Part shown: piece by piece, positions 46,305 to 57,113 of the stretch | Position numbering within the stretch: the stretch's first letter is position 1 | Layout of the letters: each line of letters opens with the position of its first letter | Assembly: GCA_034406715.1 (NCBI GenBank) | Contig: CP137869.1 | Coordinates: 1,054,001-1,118,000 of the forward strand | Reading direction: 5' to 3' | DNA length: 64,000 bases | From: Rhodotorula mucilaginosa | Lineage: Eukaryota; Basidiomycota; Microbotryomycetes; Sporidiobolales; Sporidiobolaceae | Position numbers and translations under genes: made by a program | The notes under the pieces: generated by a model | What the model was told of the DNA's origin: nothing | The model's database searches: none | Seen by the model: the letters and a program-made list of their open reading frames with translations, nothing else

Positions 46305-46451
46305 CCTGTCTCGTTTTCTGGAGAGCAAGAGGCGAACCGATGATGCGGCCTCTCTCCGTCTCGTCGTCGTCACTCGTCAGGCTGACTTGTCGCTTCTCTC
46401 TTCCTGCGCCTCCTTTCAGACTCAGACACGCCGACTCAGAAAGCCGAAACG
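46305..46451. promoter_or_regulatory. Shared promoter, RPN6 / RPN7
   Basis: Only 147 bp separate the two start codons, so both leaders and both core promoters must fit here. It is CT-rich on the plus strand (gacttgtcgcttctctcttcc). The ascomycete proteasome box GGTGGCAAA (Rpn4 site) is absent on both strands. A repeated actcag (46426-46438) is the only small motif noticed. Confidence 0.7.
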
Positions 46452-48177
46452 ATGGCCTCGACATCAACCGCCTCGCCGCCCACCGTCGCCGACGACGCTC
46501 CCCTCCCGATCCCAAACCTCGCCCTCCCGCAACTCGCCTTCGTCCTCACAGACCCCAAAGCTGAACACAAGCGCGACGGGGCTCTCCAGCGACTCGTGGA
46601 CGGGATCGTCAAAGATGGTCAGTCGCAAGTCGAGCGGGCCGGCGGCGACGACGGCTGATCCTCTTCTGGCTCGCAGAGATGGCACCGTACCTCGAGACGC
46701 TGGTCGGGCGCGGCATAGTCCCTGCTTCGCTCCCTTCCCCCTCCTCCGCAGCCGCCGATCCCACTTCCTCTTCTTCCTCCTCCTCCTCTACTTCCACCGC
46801 CGCCGCCGCCTCCGCGTCGGACCTGATCGCCTCGCTCCGAGAAAAGAACAAGGCCGAACTCGAACGGTTAGACACCAAACTCACCGACGCCCGCACCAAC
46901 CTCGGCGAGTCCGAAGTCTCGGACGCCCTCCGCGAACGCGCAGCCTACCTCGCCCGTATCGGAGCCGACAAATCTCAAGCCGTCAAGGCGTACGAGGACG
47001 CGATCGAAAAGACGGCCGGCAAGGGGACCAAAATTGACTTGGTCCTCTCGGTCGCGAGGATCGCAATGTTCCACGACGACCACGAACTAATCGCATCCAC
47101 CCTCGACCGCGCACAAAAGTAAGGTCTGGGAAAGAACGGCGCGTGAACGAGAGGAACGGGCAACGACTAACATGAGGATTCCCCACGGCGGCGCGTCACA
47201 GGCTCGTCGACGAGGGCGGAGACTGGGACCGCCGCAACCGCCTCAAAGTCTACCGCGGCGTCCACTTCCTCTCGATCCGCAACTTTAAAAAGGGCGCCGA
47301 ACTCTTGCTCGACGCTCTGCCGACGTTCACCGCGAGCGAACTGATCGACTATGACGACTTTGTCGTGCTGTGTGTCCTTGCCGGCGTGTTTGCCCTCGAG
47401 AGGAAAGACTTGAAGAAAAAGGTGAGGCTCAGCCCGGCCGGCCTGCGACTTTCGGATGCTCTCCCTCGCCCGCCCTTGCGGGCTTGTCTCTCTTCGAAGA
47501 GCTGCTTATGGTTGTCGCTTTTCGGTGCCCCACAGGTCATCGATGCGCCCGAGGTGATCGCGGTCGTACCGACTGTGCCGACAATCAAGGGTTTCGCCGA
47601 GTCGCTGCACAAGAGTGACTATGCCGCCTTTTTCAAAGCCCTCGGTTCGTCGCGCACTCTGTCTCTTTCTCTCTCTGTGTCTTCTGTCTGCCTGCCTGTG
47701 TCAGAGATCGGCTGATACTCTGCGATTGTGCTACGAACAGCCGCCGTCGAGGAACACCACCTCTTGCCTTCCCGCCTCCTCTCGATCCACGCCAAGTACT
47801 ACACGCGCGAACTCCGGATCAAGGCGTACGCGCAACTACTCGAGAGTTACAGGAGCGTCACGATGGACAACCTCAGTGCCGCGTTCGGCGTCTCGAGCGA
47901 ATGGCTCGATGCGTGAGTCGTCGTCGGGGCTTTTTCTCCCTCTCTCTCTCTCGGGTGGCCTGTTTTGCCCGTCAACTGACATTGAGGGAGCGGTATATCG
48001 GACAGGGACCTCGCGCGCTTCATCGCCGCCGGCCGGTTGACGTGCTCGATCGACCGCGTCAACGGCACCGTCGAGACGCACCGCCCCGACGCCAAGAATG
48101 CGCGCTACGCCGCCGTCATCAAGCAGGGTGACGCCGTCCTGACTAGCGTACAACGGTTGAGTCGGGTTATTGGCTAA
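46452..48177 (+). CDS. RPN7: 26S proteasome lid subunit Rpn7 (PSMD6)
   Basis: Rpn7 is the PCI subunit that joins Rpn6 and others in the lid horseshoe. Six exons (46452-46617, 46677-47118, 47202-47421, 47536-47644, 47741-47912, 48006-48177) give 426 aa. Family marks: '[16 protein letters not shown]', '[19 protein letters not shown]', '[19 protein letters not shown]', '[17 protein letters not shown]', '[16 protein letters not shown]', '[18 protein letters not shown]' and the PCI end '[19 protein letters not shown]' to '[14 protein letters not shown]'. A Ser/Ala-rich insert ([15 protein letters not shown], about 78-97) is unusual for the family and lies in the N-terminal helix region. Convergent with the kinase-like gene after it. 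Confidence 0.95.
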
Positions 48178-48367
48178 AGGAGGAGAAAGGACAGGGGCGG
48201 TGGATTGGCGCAGTCAACTGTTGCGCGCAGTCTTGCAATTGTCCATGATCAGCATACTTCTCGGGTCTCTCCTCCAACAAGAGCTTCTTGGTGGGTCGCT
48301 GGGTGGTGTCTAAGCGGTTACTGCATACTCACGGTATCTAAAAGAAGCTGCTTTGTTTCTATCGTGG

Positions 48368-49635
48368 CTAGAAATTCTCTACGGCAACCGCTTCGCGAGC
48401 CTTGTTGAGCTGGATCTGCAATACACGTCCTCGCCACGGGTTGTCACCCTCAGTGACGTTCGGCAACCAGAGCTCGTATCCCGGCATGTAGCTGCGGACA
48501 ACGGACGCGGAGAGGTCAGTCAAGTCAGCTTGTGCCCAGATGCGGAAGGAAAAACGAGTCGAGGTGGCAGCCACGCACCGCGCGATAAAGTCTTTGACCT
48601 GCTCGTCCGTCATTCCGACACCGCCGTTCTTGGCCTTCATGTTGTGTTCTTGCTGCGCGGGGGGGAGAGGGGTGAGCGACGACCGAGCACGACCGCACTT
48701 TGGCCGCCCCTCGCCCGCAAGACAAAAGCCCAAGCGTACCTCGAGGCGCCACTCCCATACGTAGCCCAACCGTTCCGGTTTGAGTTGAACAAACGCGTCG
48801 ATGTAGCTCCACAATTCTGCATACTCGCGCAGGTTGCGTTCGATGGTGCGGAGATCTTGGAGCGAATGCTCGAGGAAGAACGGCCGGTCGTAGTCGATCC
48901 CAAACGCCCGTTTCGCTTCCTCAGGTCGCTCTGCCGCGAGTTGGTATTGTTGCTCCAGGTCGTCTCCTCCGGACTTGCGACAAGGCTGGAAGCCGTTCAT
49001 CCAGCCTTCAAACAGGACGATGTCGACGTCTCCGGCTTTGTCGACCCTGATCCACTCGGACCGGTCTAATCGATCGCCTTCTCCGCCGTGCAGGCTCTTT
49101 TCAAAGACAGGAATGACCGCCTCGGCGTTCGGGTTGCGGTACGCGGTCTTGAACTGCCCGAGAACCGTCTTGGCGAGTTGGAGATCGTGCGTTCCGGCTT
49201 GGCCCCGACCGGAAAGGAGCTTGTTCCCTGGGTGCTCGGCGGCGACCCGTTTCAACTCTGACCAAGGGAGGTAGAGGTCATCGAGCGAGACGGACACTGT
49301 CCGGAGCGGCGAGCGGGATGACCTCGCTTCGGCGAGTTCTGCCAGACGAGCGGGGAGCTTGGAAGACAGATAGGATTTGCCTGCGATCACGAGCCTCAGT
49401 ACGGTTCTGGTACACTGAGCTTGACCGTGTGTGGCCAATGCGCTCCGGACGTACCTGAGCCTTGTGGACCTTGCAGACCGACAAAGAGTGGGGGCGACGC
49501 TCTGCCGGAGTCGGCCGACTGGCTCCCGCCATGGTTCGCATTCGACGCCGTTCGCTGCAGGTCCAGCTGATCGAGAATGAATGCTGCTGCGAGGTCCAGC
49601 GCGTTCTGTGGCATCGTCGGGGGCGGCGGCGACAT
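48368..49635 (-). CDS. TDA10: Glycerate-kinase-like P-loop kinase (Tda10 type)
   Basis: Relatives are plant D-glycerate 3-kinase and yeast Tda10; the plant enzyme makes 3-phosphoglycerate from glycerate with ATP. Four exons (49635-49455, 49380-48740, 48652-48579, 48491-48368) give 339 aa. The P-loop GLQGPQGSGKS is cut by intron 1 inside the second Gly codon. Further marks: 'VSVSLDDLYLPWSE' (the substrate Asp pair), 'LLSGRGQAGTHDLQLA', 'IPVFEKSLHGGEGDRL', 'DIVLFEGWMNGFQP', 'FVQLKPERLGYVWEWRLEQE' and the C-terminal 'YMPGYELWLPNV'. Fungal Tda10 has an unproven substrate, so the reaction is an inference from the plant enzyme. Divergent from an atypical GAPDH. Confidence 0.85.
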
Positions 49636-50458
49636 GGTTCGGGTCGCGGCGAGTCTGCGGTGGGGCAGCAGCGCAAGACGGCTCAGAGGACGTCGTCGGA
49701 GCAGGCTGGACGTCTTTTGCTTGCGCAGTCTAGCGTATGAGGAGTTCCTGGTGGTGCACAGCGGCCTTCGCGAACGCAGGACCGGGTCGGAGGATGCCGA
49801 CCGTCGACATCTCCGCACGACGTCTCCGCGACTCCGGAGTGACTCCGGCCTCTCTCCCCAAGGACGCCAGCTCGGCGAGATCTTGATCATCGTATTCAGC
49901 GTGACCGTCAGCTACGCCGCAGTCGCCCCGCATTCGCTACTATGGCTCCTCCTCGGTGCGGCCGTCTGGCGATTGCCGGGCGATCATCCACTCGAGGGCG
50001 CCAGGCGCTTTGTACGTACGCAACGCAGGGCAGACGCGTCCGACGCTCGTGGAGGACGGTCATCGAGGTCCCGAGGCGTCCCACGTCGGAACGGGACTGG
50101 CCGCATATGCCTTATATGCCAAAGGCTAGATGCGTATTGCTCGGCGCTGCGGCTTGTTCGTACTCGATGACTCGGCGGCCCCCACGACATGCCTATTGCG
50201 TCTGGCGTCCGCGCTGCCATACGGATGCAGGGCGGAATAAACTGCTCCGACTGCTTGCGCGCAAGCGACCAGGCTGGCTGCCGGTGGGCGCTTCTCCGAC
50301 TTCTCCCCCCCTTCGGGAGAATGAGGTTCCGGATCCGGCCGACCGCCAGCTGAATTTCCACGAGGTCGATCACTCGGCGCTGCGTCGGAGACGTTCTCCC
50401 AGCTGCAGCTGGCTCTGCTTCCGCTTCCACGATACAGCCTGTGCTTGACATAGACCTA
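49636..50458. promoter_or_regulatory. Divergent promoter, TDA10-like / GAPDH
   Basis: 823 bp without supported coding sequence; many overlapping chance frames exist on both strands. No clear TATA or known carbon-control site was picked out. Confidence 0.35.
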
Positions 50459-52282
50459 ATGCCCGACGCTTCCATGAACACCAACACCAAAGCTCGCGTC
50501 GGCATCAACGGTTTCGGTACGACTCTTCTTGTGTGCAGTGACGGAACTCGCGCTGAACTCCCTACTGTGTCGCAGGTCGGATTGGTGCGCCAGAGTCTTC
50601 TCATATTTGGGCGGTTCTGTGCGTGTGTTGATCGCCCTCGCCCCTCGCCCGAACAGGCCGCGCTGTTTTCCGCGCTTCGCTCAACCGGGATGACCTCGAA
50701 GGTACGGCAAGAGGAGCGCAATGCACAGACTAGGCTCGTCCCAAGCGCCTCCTGGTGCCGACGGGTCGACGCTCTCCGCTGGGGAAGGCTTGGGATGAGC
50801 CTGCTTGCAGACACGCTTCGCCCGCGGGCTAACCGCCAATTCGTCTCCTGTCGCAGTTGTCGCCATCAACCACACTGCGCCCAACCTCAAGACGCTGTGA
50901 GTGAGCAGTCGTGCTATGGAGCGATCTGGTACTGAACAAATATAATCCCATAGGCTCTATTCGATCCACTACGACTCGACTCACGGCCGTCTCCCCGATG
51001 CTGCCGACCTCAACCTCGACGAAGCCGACAACTGCCTCGTATTCCGTGGCCGGAAAATCGCCCTCTTCTCTGAGCGCGACCCGCTCAAGCTCGACTGGGC
51101 CGCGGCCGGTGCCGAGTACATCGTCGAGGCGACGGGCAAGATGCTCACGACCGAGACGGCGAGCCAGCACCTCCAGGCCGGCGCGAAGAAGGTCGTCATC
51201 TCTGCTCCGGCCAAGGACGCCGAAACCAAGACGATCGTCGTCGGCGTCAACAGGAAGGAGTACAGGCCCGAGATGAAGGTCGTCTCGAACGCCTCGTGCA
51301 CGACAAACTGCCTTGCCCCGCTTGCCAAAGTCCTCCACGACGAGTTCGGCATCGTCTCCGGCATGATGACGACTGTCCACGCTTCGACTTCGTCCCAGGT
51401 GAGTGTCGCGCAGGAGGAAGAATTCAGTCCGCGGAGAACCCCCCTCCCCCGCGAGCCGTTCTCCGCTGCGTTTGGATATTTGCAGACCCTTGCTGATTCA
51501 GGGCACGTGTGCAGCCGATCCTGGACGGCTACAGTAAGAAGTCGGTGCGGCTCGGTAAGTCGATCTCGCAGTCCACGAACGAGCAGTGACTGCTCAGATC
51601 TGCAAGAACTCAACACACTTTCGATGTTTCCCGTAGGCCGCGGCGTCGGACAAAACATCATCCCGACCAGCACCGGCGCGAGCAAAGCCGTCGCGCTCGT
51701 CCTGCCCGAGTTGGCGGGCAAGTTCGCAGGTCTGAGCGTCCGCGTCCCGACCAACAACGTTTCGATGGTCGACTTGACCGTCCGGCTCGAGCGCCCCGCC
51801 GAGAGCAAAGAAGCCCTGCTGCACCCTCTCCGCGAAGCGGCGGCCGGCAGGCGCAAGTGGAGCATCGCTCCGCTCACGAATGTCATCTCGGTCTCGGACG
51901 AGGAGCTCGTCTCGCATGATTTCCTCGGCCGCGAGGAGTCGTGCGTCGTCGACGTCGCCGCGACGCTCATGCTCGACCCGCATACGTTCAAGGTCATCGC
52001 CTGGGTGAGTATTGCTCTTGCTACTCTCGTGCTCTGCTGAGGGCGCAGGCGGGAATTGCGCAACTGCGTACTTCCCCGTCCAACCAGAACGGAAGAACAA
52101 CGCCGCTAACGAACTCGAGCTTTTTGTGCGCGCAGTACGACAACGAGTACGCCTACTCGGTCCGATGCCTGGACCTCGCCAGCTACATGCACGCGGTCGA
52201 CAACGGCCTGGCGAGTGGAGTGGTGACGCCGTTCGCTCGGGCGACGCCGCAGTCGCTGTCGTCCCTCGCCGTTTCCGCCTGA
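50459..52282 (+). CDS. Glyceraldehyde-3-phosphate dehydrogenase, atypical
   Basis: Interconverts glyceraldehyde-3-phosphate and 1,3-bisphosphoglycerate. Eight exons (50459-50516, 50576-50584, 50657-50701, 50857-50896, 50954-51398, 51515-51554, 51637-52004, 52136-52282) give 383 aa. Exon 2 is a 9-nt micro-exon needed to build GFGRIGRAVF. The catalytic motif SNASCTTNCLAPL, the base His in TTVHAS, SVRVPTNNVS and WYDNEYAYS are all kept. The NAD-selecting Asp after the second beta strand is His43 (VVAINHT), which weakens NAD preference and suggests NADP use, as in GapB-type enzymes. The usual HAYTATQ is HASTSSQ. About 35 extra residues end the protein. It is unlikely to be the main glycolytic isozyme. 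A start at 50474 is also possible. Confidence 0.9.
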
Positions 52283-52785
52283 AAGCAGAGGAGTCCTTGT
52301 TTTCATATCTCCTCCTCGGTCCGTGTAGTCGTAATCATTCCCTCGCAGTATATCCCGTTTATGTACAAAGATTCCGCTGCAATCGACTTGGCACTTTGAT
52401 AGACGGAAAGAGCACGGGTCAGAGTGCTCGACCCTATCCGCAACGAGGAGTCCTGTAGCCACGATGAAAAAGACAGGCTGTGAGTTTGCGCTAGCTTGTT
52501 CTCGCGAGACTGCGGTGTTGGCTTCCATGAAAGCAAGTCCGAAGGATCAGTTCCGATTTATCGAGCCCAGCTGAAGGACTTTCCTTGATGGCGCAAGTCC
52601 CGCCAGCTCGCTTGCCGCCCATACCGGATGCTGGCCTCGCAAAAGTCGCTCGCTCTCACCGCGTCCACACTCAAGCTGTTCGAACATCTCTCGATCGTCA
52701 TGAAGGAAGCACCGATCACCAGACCAGGGATGGGTTTTGTAATCCCTTGCAGGTACTGCGGCTCTACTCAATGGAGCAGAGACGT
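52283..52785. other. Convergent 3' region, GAPDH / P2
   Basis: 503 bp between stops, mostly 3' UTR; AT-richer than the genes. No coding or RNA signal recognised. Confidence 0.4.
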
Positions 52786-53388
52786 TTAGTCGAAGAGACC
52801 GAAGCCCTGTGCGCAATCGGAATCGTGAGCAAGCCCGACTTCCACATGACAGGCTGAAGCCGGAACACGAGTGCCGGAGCACGACGGCCTTGTTCCCGGA
52901 AGACACTGGGAGCACTCACCATGTCGTCGTCCGACTCCTCCTTCTCCTCCTCGGCCTTCTCGGCGGCCGGGGCAGCGTCACCGCCAGCGGCGGCGGCGCC
53001 ACCAGCAGCGGCAGCCGGGGCGGCACCGCCCGACGGGACCGACGCGAGCTTCTTGGAGCCCTCGGCGATGACCTCGTTGATGTCCTTGCCCTCGAGCTCG
53101 GAGAGGAGCTTGGAGAGACGCTCCTCGTCGACCGAGATGCTGCAGAGCGGGCGGGCGAGCGGACGGGGGTGCGGGATGGCGAGTACAGCGGACGGGGAGG
53201 GCGGGGTGGATCGTTCAGGGTTTGCGTCAGCACGGGCGGGGCCTTGAGACGCTTCCTGATGAGGTCGAGGGCAGTATAGAGAACAGGCGAACGTACTCGG
53301 CGGCACCAAGGATGGTCTTGATGTCGGCAGCCGAGGGGGAGGCGTTTCCACCGGTGACGGCAAGGAGGTAGGCGGCGACGTACTTCAT
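52786..53388 (-). CDS. RPP2: 60S acidic ribosomal protein P2
   Basis: P2 forms the flexible stalk that activates translational GTPases. Three exons (53388-53297, 53139-52920, 52806-52786) give exactly the expected 110 aa. It starts [19 protein letters not shown], with [20 protein letters not shown] in exon 2, then the Ala/Gly hinge and the acidic [11 protein letters not shown]. The last exon is only 21 nt and encodes GFGLFD plus the stop, the tip that touches elongation factors. A CGCAG just before the start codon suggests an intron in the 5' UTR. P1 is excluded by the MKYVAAYLL start. Divergent from ribosomal protein S15. Confidence 0.97.
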
Positions 53389-54469
53389 CTGCGCGGAGGG
53401 GGGCACGTTCGGGTCAGATACGCCGTCTTCTCGTCGCATGGATCTGAGCGGAGGGGACGTGTGTATCGGCCCTGGCGAGTCGAGTCGAGCAGGCAAGCTC
53501 TCTGGCGGCGCCTTCAAGATGCCCTCGCTTAAGGACCCTCAAACCCTCTGTGACCCCCTAAGACAACCCGTCTATGTATCGGCCTGGGCGGCTGATTCGC
53601 CGGGAGCGGGTAGAGACGGGTGAGGGCGGCGAGGATGGGACGAGCATGCTCGGCTCGACAGGCGGGCGGTGAACGGGTAGCGGAGGGTGGCGCGCGGGTG
53701 AACGAGGGGGAGAGGGAGGGGGCGCAGAAGAGACGGAAGATGTACCGTGAGCTGGTTTGTTGGACCTTTAACCTGGACGGAGCAGCACGAGTGAGGAAAG
53801 GGGAGAGCTGAGGTCGAGTCGGCGGCGCTGCGTTGAATCCGAGGCGCGCGCCGGGGTCGAGCTGAGCACGTCGCCTCGCCGCAGACTCGCTCCAGCGCCC
53901 CGTCTTTGCCCTCTGTTCACTTCGGTCAACCCCACTGGTCAGTCAGTCTACACCCACCTGCACACACTCTCTCTGCCGCCCGACCACCACCGACTGCCCC
54001 AGCCCGCCCCGCCCTCGCCATCAACGCGTGGGTCCAGACGAGCCAGCGAAACACCGCGCCTCCCCTCGACTGCCCAAGTCGGTCAGCGCCGCCAACGCCG
54101 TGCAGGGCCTATTGGTGGACAGGCGGGGGGTTCAGAGCGAGCGGTACAGCCTGGGAGCGCCAGGCAAGAACGACGGCGACGGGACAGGGAAGGGTCGCGG
54201 CTTGGTTCGCGGTCGGGGGCTTCAAGTGGACCAGCTCGGCGAGGGGCAATCAGCGTCCCTGATGGCTCGCGAACAGCCCAGCCAGGGAGGGCAAGCGTCA
54301 AAACGCTTCCGTGGTCGACTGCATTCGTCTCCGCGCTGCGCCGCGACCGGCAACCCCCATCGCCCCGCGAACACACGCCTCCCCGATGCCAAAAGCCAAA
54401 GCCTCGTGGCACGAGAGTGGCCGGCGCTGACATCGCTCTCCTCTCGGGGTCCACCCTGTGCAGGTAATC
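53389..54469. promoter_or_regulatory. Divergent region of two ribosomal protein genes
   Basis: 1081 bp between the P2 and S15 starts. Both starts follow acceptor-like CAG (cgcag before P2, gtgcag a few bases before S15), so much of this is probably 5' UTR introns. The centre near 53720-53900 is GC-poorer and would hold the core promoters. No known ribosomal-protein box was identified. Confidence 0.4.
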
Positions 54470-55643
<1,174 letters not shown>

Positions 55644-56967
55644 TCACTTGAGATACTTGATGGCGGACGCTGAGCCTGTCCCGACGTAGGACAAGCCGGA
55701 CCAGATGGTCGTGCCGGCGACGATCCACCTGCGCAGGGCGGGGGGAGAAAGGGATGAAGTGAGCACTGGAGTCCCCGGTGCGGTAAGGCTTCGCCGCAGC
55801 GTTTCTCGCGGACGCCTACCGGCAAGAAAAGGAACGCACTGGAGAGCTAGTAACGGCGTGCTCAAGTCAAAGGGCAGGAGAGGCGCCACCGTCGTGATCC
55901 CGACGAGGACGAGCTGCAAGAAGGTGTTGTACTTTGAGATCTGGGTCGGATGAACCGATGCGGACGGGATTGAAAAGTCCCAGTAACGCTTGAAAGTTTT
56001 CTGTCGGTGTGCAGGGAGGGAACGCAGGTAAGCCCTCCTTGTTGTTTCCCTCGTGTTTAGCCAGCACGAGATTCGAAAGGAAAAGACTGGACGCACTGGA
56101 GGGGGCAAGGAAGCGTAGCGGAAGTAGAATGCCGAGATGGACAGGGCTACGTCACGACCTAGGATGATGATTGCGAGAGGGACTGTAATCCCAAAAGAGA
56201 CTCTGTCAGCCTTACGCCCGACTGCGGGTTTGAACCATTCATGCTTGCGTCCGAACCGCCTCGAGACACGAAAGGCTCACGGGGTAACATGTCGCGCATC
56301 GCGAGGGTGACGACCATGGTCGTCATCAGGAATTTGTCGGCAGCCGGGTCGAGGATGCTGCCGAGAACGGTGCCCATATTGTATTTTCGGGCGAGCCACC
56401 CGTCGAGCTATTCGATCCCGGTGCACACACCCTGTCAGCTCATGCGCGTGACTACTGGTTCGAACCGGATGGAGTGGGAAAGCGCACCAGGTCTGAGACT
56501 CCTGCGACGAACAAGAGGCCCGTCGCGGTCGCGAGGTCGCCTTTGAGGATGTAGTAGCCGATCGCAGGACAGGCGATGATCCGAGCGGCAGTCAAGGCGT
56601 TCGGGATAGTATAGATATTCTCTCGCGGTTCCTTCTTGTCGCCGTTCGGTGGCAGCGAAGGAGGCGCAGGAGGAGGGGAGGAGGCTGCCGAATCGGCAGG
56701 AGTCGCAGGTGACGGATTGCTGCGGGCGGTCGTTGCCGGCTTCGGAGGCTGGGTTACAAAGGTGCGCAGAGCGAACGCAGATATGGACGTCCTGCGTGCA
56801 GCGGGCCAGCATCTCCGGAGGGTCGGACATGCTGCATTCGAGTTGGCGTGTGGGGAGCGAGGCGGAAAGAAGGAGGGAGGAAGCGAGCGAGCGAGTGCCG
56901 GCGCTCTGGGCGAGCAAGCGCCGGTCGAGCGCAGCAAGTGCCGAGTTGGTCGCAGCAGCTGATCCAT
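55644..56967 (-). CDS. CRD1: Cardiolipin synthase, mitochondrial
   Basis: Joins CDP-diacylglycerol and phosphatidylglycerol to make cardiolipin in the inner membrane. The start at 56967 gives an Arg/Ser-rich targeting sequence (MDQLLRPTRHLLRSTG...). The CDP-alcohol phosphotransferase signature D-x2-DG-x2-AR-x8-G-x3-D-x3-D is complete: D-LL-DG-WL-AR-KYNMGTVL-G-SIL-D-PAA-D, with an intron between the first two residues of the motif's DLL. Membrane stretches include 'ATATGLLFVAGV', 'MTTMVVTLAMRDML', 'FLQLVLVGITTVAPLL' and 'ALQCVPFLA'. Five or so exons. A longer in-frame start at 57102 exists but lies in the shared promoter with the coiled-coil gene. The eukaryotic CAP-type enzyme, not the bacterial PLD type. 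Confidence 0.93.
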
Positions 56968-57113
56968 TCCGACACTTGAACTCGGGATGGGCGAGAGCCA
57001 GGAAGCAACCGACCCGCGAGACTTTTTCTCGCTTCGGCTCTGTCCAGACCGAGGACTCTGCTCTGTGAGCAGGGCGGGATACAGAGTTACCGTATTCGAC
57101 ATTGCTGTGCGCC

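Noticed and set aside
56200-56240. gggtttgaacc resembling a tRNA T-arm
   Set aside because: It falls in an intron of the cardiolipin synthase gene and has no matching acceptor stem or D-arm.
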